The position numbers and the translations under genes were made by a program. A DNA stretch of 64,000 nt from Sphingobium faniae (GTDB taxonomy: Bacteria > Pseudomonadota > Alphaproteobacteria > Sphingomonadales > Sphingomonadaceae): the NCBI GenBank assembly GCA_900100475.1, contig FMTU01000005.1, positions 248,001 through 312,000 on the forward strand. The letters run 5' to 3'. This document shows positions 24,478-33,596 of this stretch, piece by piece (the first letter of the stretch is position 1; every line of letters starts with the position of its first letter). The notes under the pieces are model-generated. The model saw nothing but the letters and a program-made list of their open reading frames with translations. It searched no databases and was not told the origin of the DNA.

Positions 24478-26010
24478 TTATTTGTCGCGCAACCTTATGG
24501 GCAGGAAGATCGGCGGTTGTCCGCGCCGCAGCACCTGCAACAGGATCGCGTTGCGGCCCTGAGAGGATACCTGCTTCACCGCCGCGTCCAGATCGGCCTG
24601 ACTGGCGACCGGGCGATTATTGGCGCTGATGATGACATCCCCGCGACGCAAGCCCTTTGCGCCCGCGTCGGTGGAACTGTCGACCGCGGTGATGGCGATG
24701 CCGCGCGTGTCCGCCGGCACGCCCAGTTGGCGGATGATGCCGGGGGTCAGCGGGATGGCGGAAATGCCGAGCGACTTTTGCGCCGCCTGCCCGTTGTCGG
24801 GCTGGTCACCCTGCTGGCCCAGTGCGTCGTCGTCCTGCGGCGCGAAGCTGTTGAGCTGGTCCTCGGGTGGCCGTTCGCCGACGATGGCGGTGACATTCTG
24901 CCGCTGGCCGTGGCGGATGATGACGATCGGGACGCGCGCCCCGATCGCCTGATTGGCGACGATGGACGACAGATTCTGGTCCGGCGTCACTTCCTGGCCC
25001 GCGACGCTGACAATCACGTCGCCCGCTTTGATCCCGGCCTTGTCCGCGCCCTTGCCCGGCTCGACGCCCTGCACGAACTCTCCGCGATTCTTTGCGAGGC
25101 CGAGGGAATCAGCCATGTCCTCGCCCAGCGGGGTGATCTGGATGCCCAGATAGCCGCGCTTGACCGCCTGCCCCTTGCGGAGCGTTTCGACGATGGGGGC
25201 GGCCTGTTCCGACGGGATGGCGAAGCCGATGCCGACATTGCCGCCCGAAGGCGACAGGATCTGGCTGTTGATGCCGATCACATTGCCGCTCATGTCGAAC
25301 ATCGGGCCGCCGCTATTGCCCTGATTGATCGACGCGTCGGTCTGGATGAACTTGTCATAGGTGCCGCCGGTCCCGCGATGCAGGGCGGAAATGATGCCCG
25401 CCGTCACCGTGCCCGAAAGGGCGAAGGGGTTGCCGATGGCCACCACCCAGTCGCCCACGCGGGCGCGGGTGCTGTCGCCGAACTTGACGTAAGGCATGGC
25501 CTTCTTCGCGTCGATCTTCAGCACGGCGATGTCGGTCGCGGGGTCGCGGCCCACCAGTTTCGCGGGATATTCCTCCCGGTTGGTGAGCGTCACCGTGATC
25601 GAATCGACGGTCGCGCCTTCCGCGCCGGCCGACACCACATGGTTGTTGGTGACGATATACCCATCAGGCGAGATGATGAAGCCCGAACCCAGCGACTGCG
25701 CCTGCCGGGTCTGCGGCTGGCCGCTGCCGCCCTGGCCAAAGCCGAACAGGTCGCCAAAGGGCGTTCCGGCGAAGGGATTTTGCACCTGCACGCGCTGCTT
25801 GGTCGAAATATTGACGACGGCCGGTTGCAGTTTTTCCACCATGTCGGCGAGGCTGGCGGGCGCGCCGGCGGGGGCGGCGGCCTGCATCCCTTCATTCTGC
25901 GCGGTCTGCGCGCCGACATGGGAGCTTGAGGTGACAGCGATGGCGGTGCCGCCGAGCAGCAGGGCGCCGGTAATGGCATAAGCGTAACGCACTCGTGACG
26001 GTCCTCTCAT
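24478..26010 (-). CDS. degP: Do-family periplasmic serine protease (DegP/MucD-like)
   Basis: 510 aa. A signal/anchor segment (about 9-27) is followed by a trypsin-like domain with the full catalytic triad: His124 (VTNNHVV), Asp160 (ATDIAVLKID) and Ser233 (NQGNSGGPM). Two PDZ domains follow (the first around GYLGIQITPL..., the second near GIAITAVDSSTDAGAKGLRRGDVI). It degrades or refolds damaged envelope proteins. Its neighbours downstream in the same orientation are hflK-hflC, a common alphaproteobacterial arrangement for envelope and membrane protein quality control. The symbol is by family; MucD or HtrA would be equally fair. Confidence 0.93.
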   Translation of the reverse strand: MRGPSRVRYAYAITGALLLGGTAIAVTSSSHVGAQTAQNEGMQAAAPAGAPASLADMVEKLQPAVVNISTKQRVQVQNPFAGTPFGDLFGFGQGGSGQPQTRQAQSLGSGFIISPDGYIVTNNHVVSAGAEGATVDSITVTLTNREEYPAKLVGRDPATDIAVLKIDAKKAMPYVKFGDSTRARVGDWVVAIGNPFALSGTVTAGIISALHRGTGGTYDKFIQTDASINQGNSGGPMFDMSGNVIGINSQILSPSGGNVGIGFAIPSEQAAPIVETLRKGQAVKRGYLGIQITPLGEDMADSLGLAKNRGEFVQGVEPGKGADKAGIKAGDVIVSVAGQEVTPDQNLSSIVANQAIGARVPIVIIRHGQRQNVTAIVGERPPEDQLNSFAPQDDDALGQQGDQPDNGQAAQKSLGISAIPLTPGIIRQLGVPADTRGIAITAVDSSTDAGAKGLRRGDVIISANNRPVASQADLDAAVKQVSSQGRNAILLQVLRRGQPPIFLPIRLRDK

Positions 26011-26105
26011 GATCTTCGAGAATGGAAGGGCGGGACTCTAGGGAGAATCCTCGATGCGCCGCCCCGCCTTAACCCATATTGAATGACTCTGGTTCCGTAA
26101 TGACC

Positions 26106-26951
26106 TCATCGACCCTGGAATTGCCGCAGGAATTCGTTGTCACGTGACAGGATCATGTTGGTCTGCCCCTGCCGGTCCGGCGCGAAGGTGTAGCGGTAGG
26201 ACTGCATCGCCCGATAGAAATCGTAGAATTGCGGGTCCTTGCCGAAACTATCCGAATAGATGCGGGCGGCGTTCGCGTCCGCTTCCGCGCGGATGATCTG
26301 CGCCTGCTTGGCGCCCTGCGCGCGGATGGTGAGTGCTTCCTGCTCACGCGCCGTCCGCATCCGGGTGAAAGCGCTTTCCAGCGGCGTGCCGTCGGGCAGG
26401 TCGGCGCGCTTGATGCGGACATCGACGATTTCCGCGCCATATTGCCGCGCCACGCGATCAAGCCCCGCCTCGATATTCTGCATCACCTGACCACGCTCCG
26501 GGCTGAGCAGCGCGGCGAAAGGCCGCTTGCCCAGTTCGTTGCGCAGCGCCGAGCCGAGGATGGGGCGAAGCGAATCGGACACGCGCTCCTCGCTCCCCGC
26601 CGCGATATACATGCGGAGCGGATCGACGATGCGATAGCGGGCGAAAGCGTCCACCTGCAAGCGGAGTTGGTCGGTCGACAACACCTGCTGGCGCTCCATC
26701 TCGACCGACAGGACGCGCTTGTCGATCCACACGATCTGGTCGATGAACGGCCAGCGCAGGATGATGCCCGCGCCGGTCTTTCCGAAAGTCTCGTTGGGCC
26801 GGAAACGGTTGATGATCGCCTTGGGATCGCCGAAGCGGACGACGACGCCCTGCTTGGTTTCCGGCACGATGGCGACGGTGCTGCCGATCAACAGCAACAG
26901 GGCGATGGCGACCAGCGCGATGGCGATGGGGTGGCGGTGGAAAGCCGGCAT
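26106..26951 (-). CDS. hflC: Protease modulator HflC
   Basis: 281 aa from the ATG at 26951, which overlaps the hflK stop (TGATG). One N-terminal membrane helix (about 8-27) is followed by an SPFH/prohibitin domain (TKQGVVVRFGDPKAI... through the RTAREQEALTIRAQGAKQAQIIRAEADANAARI helix). With HflK it forms the cage around the membrane protease FtsH and modulates its activity. The length matches the family. Confidence 0.93.
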   Translation of the reverse strand: MPAFHRHPIAIALVAIALLLLIGSTVAIVPETKQGVVVRFGDPKAIINRFRPNETFGKTGAGIILRWPFIDQIVWIDKRVLSVEMERQQVLSTDQLRLQVDAFARYRIVDPLRMYIAAGSEERVSDSLRPILGSALRNELGKRPFAALLSPERGQVMQNIEAGLDRVARQYGAEIVDVRIKRADLPDGTPLESAFTRMRTAREQEALTIRAQGAKQAQIIRAEADANAARIYSDSFGKDPQFYDFYRAMQSYRYTFAPDRQGQTNMILSRDNEFLRQFQGR

Positions 26952-28105
26952 CACTGATTCCCCTCGGCCTGCGCGGCATTATTCTGTGCGGCATTGCCCT
27001 GTGGCGGCGTGGCGGCCTGCGCCCGCTTCCTCAATTCCGGCAGCGGCAGATAGGGGGTGACGTTTCCGCCCTCCACGATCGTCTTGTCGACATTGGCCAG
27101 AACGCCCTCCATGGTTTCATAATAGATGCGGCGGCGGGTCACTTCGGGCGAGAGCCGGTATTGCTCATACATCTTGTCGAAGGCCGCGGCCTCGCCCTGG
27201 GCCTTGGCGGTCACCTGCTGCGCGGCGGCGCGGGCTTCGTTGAGATAGGTCTGCGCGGTCTGCTGCGCGGCCGACACCGCCTTGAACGCGTCGTTGACGG
27301 CGGTCGGCGGATCGGCCTGCTTGATCGCGACGCCCTGCACCCGGATGCCCGACTTATAGGTGTCGAGGATTTCCTGCATCCGCAGTTCGACCTGCTGCTC
27401 GATCTCCGATCGGCCCGCGCCCAGCGCATCGTCCAGGCTGACGCTGGCGACGACCGAACGCATCGCGCTTTCCGCGACCTCCCGGACGGAGTTGTCGGGA
27501 TCGGCAAGCTGGAACAGATAGAGTTCGGGATTGCGGATGTTCCAGCGCACCGAATAAGCGAGGTCGATGATGTTCTGATCGCCCGTCAACACCAGATTTT
27601 CGCTCTCCGCGCTCGCCGATCCGATGTCGATGGTGCGGATTTCCTCCACGTCGACGGTCTTCACGCTCTCGAACGGAGCGGGCAGCGTCAGGCTGATGCC
27701 CGGTGAAAGCGTACGGCTATATTTGCCCAGCAGCGTGACGACGCCCCGCTCCTGCGGGCCGACGCGATGAAAGCAGGTCAGCGCCAGCCACAAGAGAATA
27801 AGGACGCCGATGGCAAGCGGCCAGAGAGCCTTGCCGTTGGGCCGCTGGGGCAGGTTGCCGAAACCGCCGCCACCGCCCGAACCAAAGCTCTCCCGGCTGC
27901 GGCGCAGCAGTTCCTCGATCGCGGAGGGGCCTTTCTGCCCTCCCGGTCTGCCCGGCTGCGTCCATGGATTGCGCGGGCCGCCATCGCCCCCGTCGCCACC
28001 CTTGCCCGGTCCGTCATTGCCATCCGGCCCGTCGTTTTTCCCGCCCCACGGCCCCTGAGCCATGCCGCTCGCGATGCCGGGCATCCACCCGAAAATTCTC
28101 TTCAT
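26951..28105 (-). CDS. hflK: FtsH protease activity modulator HflK
   Basis: 384 aa from the ATG at 28105 (MKRIFGWMPG). The N-terminal 80 residues are Gly/Pro/Asn-rich (GGKNDGPDGNDGPGKGGDGG), typical for alphaproteobacterial HflK. A membrane helix (about LWPLAIGVLILLWLALTCF) and an SPFH domain follow, with the coiled-coil segment ARAAAQQVTAKAQGEAAAFDKMYEQY. It forms the FtsH-HflKC supercomplex. It is translationally coupled to hflC. The divergent gene apbC starts 139 bp away, so both share the intergenic promoter region. Confidence 0.93.
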   Translation of the reverse strand: MKRIFGWMPGIASGMAQGPWGGKNDGPDGNDGPGKGGDGGDGGPRNPWTQPGRPGGQKGPSAIEELLRRSRESFGSGGGGGFGNLPQRPNGKALWPLAIGVLILLWLALTCFHRVGPQERGVVTLLGKYSRTLSPGISLTLPAPFESVKTVDVEEIRTIDIGSASAESENLVLTGDQNIIDLAYSVRWNIRNPELYLFQLADPDNSVREVAESAMRSVVASVSLDDALGAGRSEIEQQVELRMQEILDTYKSGIRVQGVAIKQADPPTAVNDAFKAVSAAQQTAQTYLNEARAAAQQVTAKAQGEAAAFDKMYEQYRLSPEVTRRRIYYETMEGVLANVDKTIVEGGNVTPYLPLPELRKRAQAATPPQGNAAQNNAAQAEGNQ

Positions 28106-28244
28106 GCCCACTCTATAGGAAGGCTGGGCCGTGAAAAACAGTGCCCTTTGTCGGGAATATTGTGTGAAAGCGTTTCCGGAGGAATCGGAACCACCGCGCA
28201 AAAGGGTCTTTCCGCCTCCCACCCAAAGGTTCTAGGACGGCGCC

Positions 28245-29204
28245 ATGACCGATCTCGACAGCTTTTCCGCCCGCCTCAAAACCCTGACCGATGGGCGCGC
28301 CAGCACGCCGCGCGTCAAGGACGGCGTCATGACCCTCGTTCTGGAAGTGGGTGGGCTGACCGCCGATCAGCGCGACGCCATTTCCGCCGCCATCCGCGAA
28401 GGCGCGCTGGCCGTGCCGGGCGTGAGCGACGTCCGCATCGCCCTGACCTCGGAACGCAAGGGGCTGAGGATCATCGCCGTTGCGTCGGGCAAGGGGGGGG
28501 TAGGAAAATCCACGCTCTCGGCCAATCTGGCGGTGGCGTTGAAGCGCCTTGGCCATCGCATCGGCCTGGTCGACGCGGACATATACGGCCCGTCGCAGGC
28601 GCGCCTGATGGCCAGCGAGGACCAGAAGCCGCAGGCCCGCGACAAACATCTGATCCCCGTGCAAAGCCCGCTGGGCGTGCCGATGCTCTCGATGGCGCAT
28701 CTGGTGGAACCGGGCCGCGCGCTGGCATGGCGCGGGCCGATGGTCAGCAATGCGCTGGGGCAACTTATCGACGCCGATTGGGGCGATGTGGACACGCTGA
28801 TCGTCGATCTGCCGCCGGGCACGGGGGACATCCAGCTTTCGATCATCCAGAAACACAAGCCCGCAGGCGTGGTGATCGTCTCCACGCCGCAGGATCTGGC
28901 GCTGATCGACGCGACCCGCGCGGTCAACCTGTTCGAACAGGCGCATGTGCCGCTGATCGGCCTGGTTGAAAATATGGCGGGCTATGCCTGCCCCCATTGC
29001 GGAGAGGTTTCCGACCCCTTCGGCGCGGGCGGGGCGGAAGCGGCGGCGAAGGAAATGGGCATGGCTTTTCTGGGCCGCATCCCGCTCGCCATCGACATCC
29101 GCCGCCGCTCCGACGCGGGCGATCCCCCGGCGGCGGGCGACGACGCCTTTGGGGAGGCGTTCCGGCTGATCGCGCAAAAGGTGGCGGAACGGATCGCTGC
29201 GTAA
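28245..29204 (+). CDS. apbC: Mrp/NBP35-family Fe-S cluster carrier ATPase (ApbC)
   Basis: 319 aa. An N-terminal MIP18-like (DUF59) region (about 1-65) is followed by a P-loop domain with the deviant Walker A GKGGVGKST (82-90) and the CPHC cluster-binding motif (GYACPHCGEVS) near residue 248. It assembles or carries [4Fe-4S] clusters for transfer to apoproteins in the cytoplasm. It is transcribed divergently from hflKC. The symbol mrp is equally used. Confidence 0.93.
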   Translation: MTDLDSFSARLKTLTDGRASTPRVKDGVMTLVLEVGGLTADQRDAISAAIREGALAVPGVSDVRIALTSERKGLRIIAVASGKGGVGKSTLSANLAVALKRLGHRIGLVDADIYGPSQARLMASEDQKPQARDKHLIPVQSPLGVPMLSMAHLVEPGRALAWRGPMVSNALGQLIDADWGDVDTLIVDLPPGTGDIQLSIIQKHKPAGVVIVSTPQDLALIDATRAVNLFEQAHVPLIGLVENMAGYACPHCGEVSDPFGAGGAEAAAKEMGMAFLGRIPLAIDIRRRSDAGDPPAAGDDAFGEAFRLIAQKVAERIAA

Positions 29205-29278
29205 AAGGGGTGCGCCGACAGGATGGAATTTTTCTTGATGGCGGCGCTTCGCTGGCTGGAAGGAGGCCGGGTTTATAT

Positions 29279-29764
29279 ATGATACTTAAGACATGGCGCG
29301 CCATGCCTGCGCTGGTGGAGGAACAATCACGGGCGCTCCGGACGAGCCTCCGCGAAGCGCTGGACGATGCCGACATGCCCATGCCTCCCGAAGCTGAGCG
29401 GGAATGCTTTATCTTCGTCCTGTGGTCGGTGCACATCTGCCTCATGAACATGCGCCCCGGAATGTCCCGGACCGTTTTGCAGTGGCTGCATGAACGCCGC
29501 ATCAAACGCGTCGGCAAGGGGGATGGCCGCCTGCTCGCGCATTATCGGCGGCGGCGCATCGAGGCGCTGTATGTCGTTCGCAATGTGATGCTGGAACGCG
29601 ACGGCCCCTATTGGGCGCCGCCGCTCTCCACGCGTTCGGCCCGCATGTTTCTGGACAAGGCCTTTGCCGAAAAGGGACAGTTGCCGATGGATGTCGTTCA
29701 TTCTGTCCTGCGCTCCCTCAAGCAAAGCAGCTCGGCTTGCGCGCAGCGATTGCTGGCGGCGTAG
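29279..29764 (+). CDS. Conserved hypothetical protein, helical
   Basis: 161 aa from the ATG at 29279, or 154 aa from the Met at 29300. It is largely alpha-helical, rich in Arg and Leu, with no signal peptide or membrane helix, so cytoplasmic. The middle part (VLWSVHICLMNMRPGMSRTVLQWLHERRIKRVGKGD) is compact and uncharged enough to be a buried core. I do not recognise a family. It lies between apbC and the CoA-binding protein with its own spacing (75 bp and 72 bp), and codon use is like its neighbours. Confidence 0.6.
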   Translation: MILKTWRAMPALVEEQSRALRTSLREALDDADMPMPPEAERECFIFVLWSVHICLMNMRPGMSRTVLQWLHERRIKRVGKGDGRLLAHYRRRRIEALYVVRNVMLERDGPYWAPPLSTRSARMFLDKAFAEKGQLPMDVVHSVLRSLKQSSSACAQRLLAA

Positions 29765-29836
29765 AAAAACCCTCTCGGAACGTCTTGCGTTCCCCCGCGT
29801 CTCTCCCATCTGGGACAGGAACGAAGGAGGCCGCTT

Positions 29837-30271
29837 ATGCCGTTGACCGCGCCGCAGGACATTGCTGATCTGCTCAATGAAACCCGCACCATCGCGCTGG
29901 TGGGCATTTCCGACCGTCCCGACCGCCCCAGCTATGGCGTCATGAAGGTGCTTCAGGATCATGGCTATCGCGTCCTGCCCGTAAATCCCCAGATTCCGGG
30001 GGAGCATGTCCATGGCGAATTTGTCTGGGACCGGCTGTCGGACATCGGCGTGCCGATCGACATGGTCGATATTTTCCGCCGCAGCGACGCGGTGGGCGAT
30101 GTGGTGGACGACGCCATCGCCGCCGGGGCGAAGTCGGTCTGGATGCAGATCGGCGTCATCAACCCGGAAGCGGCCGCACGGGCGGAAGCCGCTGGCCTCA
30201 AGGTGGTGATGGATCGTTGCCCCGCGCAGGAAATCCCGCGCCTCGGCCTTGCCCCCATCCACGCGGAATAA
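29837..30271 (+). CDS. CoA-binding (YccU-like) protein
   Basis: 144 aa, a complete Rossmann-fold CoA-binding domain: ALVGISDRPDRPSYGVMKVLQDHGYRVLPVNPQ, then DMVDIFRRSDAVGDVVDDAI and VWMQIGVINPEAAARAEAAGLKVVMDRCP. It is homologous to the nucleotide-binding domain of succinyl-CoA synthetase alpha, but the small stand-alone forms have no known reaction. The Cys in DRCP is conserved in the family. It is preceded by a good ribosome site (ACGAAGGAGG, 29820-29829). Confidence 0.88.
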   Translation: MPLTAPQDIADLLNETRTIALVGISDRPDRPSYGVMKVLQDHGYRVLPVNPQIPGEHVHGEFVWDRLSDIGVPIDMVDIFRRSDAVGDVVDDAIAAGAKSVWMQIGVINPEAAARAEAAGLKVVMDRCPAQEIPRLGLAPIHAE

Positions 30272-30320
30272 GGCCATATAAAGCTATGCAGCGCCTTTGC
30301 CGCTCTCTATCAGTCGGGAT

Positions 30321-32591
30321 ATGGGGCGAACACCGCTAGGGCAGAAAAGCAGGGGCAGGCCGGGGATCGACCGCCGCACCCTCCTCGTCGGCGGAGGCGC
30401 GGGGGCGGGTCTGCTGCTCGCATGGGCCGTCTGGCCGCGCAGCTATAAGGCCAATCTCAACGTCGCGCCGGGGGAGGCGGTCTTCAACGCCTTTCTGAAG
30501 ATCGACCGGGCGGGGCAGGTGATTGTCATCGTGCCGCAACTGGAAATGGGGCAGGGGGTGACCACCCTGTTGCCGCAAATCCTGGCCGACGAACTGGGTG
30601 CGGACTGGCGCACCGTGGCCGTGCAGGGCGCGCCGGAAAGCCCGCTTTACGCCAACACCCTGCTTGCCCGCGAATGGCTGGCGAACGACTGGACCCGCCT
30701 TGGCGGCAGCGCGGGCGACTGGGCGCTCGATCAATATGCGACGCGCAGGGCGCTGATGCTGACGGGCGGGGGTACGTCCGTGCCGATGTTCCACGACACC
30801 TGTCGCGATGCGGGCGCCGCCGCGCGCATCCTGTTGTGCAAGGCGGCGGGCAGGCGCTGGGCCGTGCCGTGGGAAAGCTGCGACATTCGCGACGGCCTGA
30901 TTTCCGATGGCGGGGAAAGGACGCTCCGGCTGGGCGATGTGGTCGAGGAGGCGGCCGGGTTCGACCTGCCCGAAATCCTGCCGTTGCGGCAGGGGATGGA
31001 AGGGCGGCTCGCGGGGCAGGATCTGCCCCGGCTCGATACACCGTCCAAGCTCGACGGCAGTCATAATTTCGCCGCCGACATCCGCCTGCCCGACATGGCC
31101 TTCGCGTCGATCCGGCAGGGGCCGATCGGCGACGCGCGGCTGGAGAGCGTGAACGAGGCGGCGGCGAAAAGCGTCACCGGCTTTCTGAAGCTGGTCCGCG
31201 CGGAAAGATGGGTCGCGGCGGTCGGCAGCAACTGGTGGGCGGCGAACAAGGCGCTGGATCTGGCCGATCCCGTCTTCATGCTGGACGGCCCGCCGGTCAG
31301 CGACGATCGCATCGACGCGGCCCTGGAGAACGCCTTTGACGGGTCCGATGGCCGCCGCCTTTATGCGCAGGGCGACCTGCTCCCCGTGTTCGAGGGCGCG
31401 ACGATCCTCGCCAGCGAATATCAGGTGGATGCCGGGCTGCACCTTGCGCTGGAGCCGATGTGCGCCACCGCGCGCGTGACCGATGCCGGGGCGGAGGTGT
31501 GGCTCGCCACGCAAGCGCCGGCTCTGGCCCGCACCGCCATCGCCGACGCGCTGGGGATCGGCCGGGATTTAGTGACGCTCTATCCGCTTCATGCGGGCGG
31601 CTCCTTCGGGCGGAAGATGGATTTCGAGGCTGGCGTGCAGGCCGCCCTGATCGCGCGCGACATGGGACGGCCCGTGCAATTGCTCTGGTCCCGGCTGGAG
31701 GATGTGATCCACGACCGCCCCAGCCCGCCCGCCCATGCCCGCATGGCGGCGAAGCTCGGCCGCAGCGGCGCGATCGAGGGCTGGCTGGCCAAGGTCGCGA
31801 CCCCTTGCGCCATGAGCCAGACCTGGGCGCGCATCGCGGACGGCGCGCTCCCCCATGAAGCGGCGGCGCAAATGGCGGGAAAGGCATCACGGCTCGCTAT
31901 CGCGGGTATGGAGTTACCCTATGCGATCGCCAACTGGGCCGTCGACCACTATCCATCAGATGTGGGTTTGCCTTTGGGTTTCGTGCGCGCCAACGCCCAT
32001 CTGCACAGCACCTTCTTCACCGAAAGCTTCATGGACGAACTCGCCCATCTGGCGGGAATGGAAGCCATGTCCTTCCGCATCCAGATGCTGGGCGGCAATC
32101 CGCGCCTCGCCCATTGCCTTTCCACCGCCGCCGCCATGGGCGGATGGCAGGGCGGCATAGCGGGCAGCGGGCAGGGGATCGCCGCGCACCGGATCGGCAA
32201 CGCCTTTGGCGCGGTGCTGGTGGAAGCGGGGATCACGGGCGGCAAGCTGTCGGTCGGCCGGATCGTCGCGGCGGTCGATTGCGGCGATCAGATCAATCCC
32301 GGCATCGCCCGGCAACAGGTGGAAAGCGGCCTTATCTACGGCCTTGCCTATGCCATGGGCGCGGCGGTCCCTTATGACAAGGCGATGCCCGCCCGCGCGA
32401 TACTGGGCCGCATGAATCTCCCCCGGCTGGCGGACATTGGGGAAGTCACGGTCGAATTGATCCGCAGCACGGCAGATTCCGCCAGCGCCACGGAGATCGC
32501 CGCGCCGCTGGTCGCCCCTGCCATCGCCAATGCCCTGTTCACCGTCACTGGCCAAAGGTTCCGCAGCCTGCCGCTTCTCTCTCAGGATTGA
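30321..32591 (+). CDS. Molybdopterin-binding oxidoreductase subunit (isoquinoline 1-oxidoreductase beta-like)
   Basis: 756 aa from the ATG at 30321. The N-terminus (RPGIDRRTLLVGGGAGAGLLLAWA) looks like a Tat signal or anchor with a twin Arg, so the protein is probably periplasmic. The body has xanthine-dehydrogenase-family features: VPQLEMGQGVTTLLPQILADELG, GGSFGRKMDFEAGVQAALIAR and the C-terminal VAAVDCGDQINPGIARQQVESGLIYGL. It resembles IorB, the Mo-cofactor subunit of isoquinoline 1-oxidoreductase and related aldehyde oxidases. The usual 2Fe-2S subunit (IorA) is not adjacent, so the partner must be elsewhere or absent. The substrate is unknown. Confidence 0.82.
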   Translation: MGRTPLGQKSRGRPGIDRRTLLVGGGAGAGLLLAWAVWPRSYKANLNVAPGEAVFNAFLKIDRAGQVIVIVPQLEMGQGVTTLLPQILADELGADWRTVAVQGAPESPLYANTLLAREWLANDWTRLGGSAGDWALDQYATRRALMLTGGGTSVPMFHDTCRDAGAAARILLCKAAGRRWAVPWESCDIRDGLISDGGERTLRLGDVVEEAAGFDLPEILPLRQGMEGRLAGQDLPRLDTPSKLDGSHNFAADIRLPDMAFASIRQGPIGDARLESVNEAAAKSVTGFLKLVRAERWVAAVGSNWWAANKALDLADPVFMLDGPPVSDDRIDAALENAFDGSDGRRLYAQGDLLPVFEGATILASEYQVDAGLHLALEPMCATARVTDAGAEVWLATQAPALARTAIADALGIGRDLVTLYPLHAGGSFGRKMDFEAGVQAALIARDMGRPVQLLWSRLEDVIHDRPSPPAHARMAAKLGRSGAIEGWLAKVATPCAMSQTWARIADGALPHEAAAQMAGKASRLAIAGMELPYAIANWAVDHYPSDVGLPLGFVRANAHLHSTFFTESFMDELAHLAGMEAMSFRIQMLGGNPRLAHCLSTAAAMGGWQGGIAGSGQGIAAHRIGNAFGAVLVEAGITGGKLSVGRIVAAVDCGDQINPGIARQQVESGLIYGLAYAMGAAVPYDKAMPARAILGRMNLPRLADIGEVTVELIRSTADSASATEIAAPLVAPAIANALFTVTGQRFRSLPLLSQD

Positions 32592-32593
32592 CT

Positions 32594-33562
32594 ATGCCTC
32601 GCATCGGCGTTCTTCTCATCAATCTCGGTACGCCCGATGCGCCGGACGCCGGGGCCGTCCGGCGCTATCTGGCCGAATTTCTGTCCGACCGCCGCGTGGT
32701 GGAGATCCCCCAATGGCTCTGGCAACCGATCCTGCGCGGACCGATCCTGCTCACCCGCCCGCGCAAGTCCGCCCATGCCTATGCGCAGGTGTGGACGAAG
32801 GATGGTTCCCCCCTTGCGTTCCATACCCGCGACGCAGCCCATGCCCTGCAAGGACGCTTCGGTCCTGACGTGACCGTCGACTGGGCGATGCGCTACGGCA
32901 ATCCGTCCATCGCGACCCGGCTGGCGGCACTGACAGAGGCCGGGTGCGAGCGTATTTTGCTGGCTCCTCTCTATCCGCAATATTGCGCCGCGACGACGGC
33001 CACGGCGGTGGATTGCGCCGCAGCGGCGCTGGCGAAAATGCGCGCTCAGCCCGCGCTCCGCACCCTGCCGCCCTATTTCAACGACCCTGCCTATATCGAA
33101 GCGCTGAAAACATCGGCCCAAAGGCAGCTCGATGCGCTGGATTTTGAGCCGGACCTTCTGATCGCCAGCTTCCACGGCATGCCCGAACGGACGCGGGCGC
33201 TGGGCGATCCTTACCATGCCCAGTCATTGGAAACGGCGCGCCTGCTGGAACAGGCTCTGGGGCGGGAGATTCAGGTGACGTTCCAGTCCCGTTTCGGCCG
33301 CGCGAAATGGCTCGGACCTGCGACCGATGAGGTGCTGAAGGACCTGCCGCGACAGGGCGTTCGGAAGGTTGCTGTGCTGACGCCCGGCTTTTCCGCCGAT
33401 TGCCTGGAAACCCTTGAGGAAATCGGTATCCGGGGCCGGGATGACTTTCTCGCCTCTGGAGGGCGAAAATTCGCGCATTTGGCTTGTTTGAACGCTTCTC
33501 CAGAGGCTATCAAACTCTATGAGAATCTAATCGGTCGCGAATTGGCCGGCTGGGTGGTTTGA
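32594..33562 (+). CDS. hemH: Ferrochelatase
   Basis: 322 aa from the ATG at 32594, almost touching the upstream stop codon (2 nt), so it is co-transcribed with the molybdopterin subunit gene. It inserts Fe(II) into protoporphyrin IX as the last step of heme synthesis, at the inner face of the membrane. Visible are the N-terminal VLLINLGTPDAP motif, the metal-binding catalytic His in LIASFHGMPERT and the C-terminal region VLTPGFSADCLETLEEIGI, in which the invariant Glu is present. The length is typical. Confidence 0.96.
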   Translation: MPRIGVLLINLGTPDAPDAGAVRRYLAEFLSDRRVVEIPQWLWQPILRGPILLTRPRKSAHAYAQVWTKDGSPLAFHTRDAAHALQGRFGPDVTVDWAMRYGNPSIATRLAALTEAGCERILLAPLYPQYCAATTATAVDCAAAALAKMRAQPALRTLPPYFNDPAYIEALKTSAQRQLDALDFEPDLLIASFHGMPERTRALGDPYHAQSLETARLLEQALGREIQVTFQSRFGRAKWLGPATDEVLKDLPRQGVRKVAVLTPGFSADCLETLEEIGIRGRDDFLASGGRKFAHLACLNASPEAIKLYENLIGRELAGWVV

Positions 33563-33596
33563 GTGATGTTTTTCGACTGAAGTCATAGGAGAGCTT

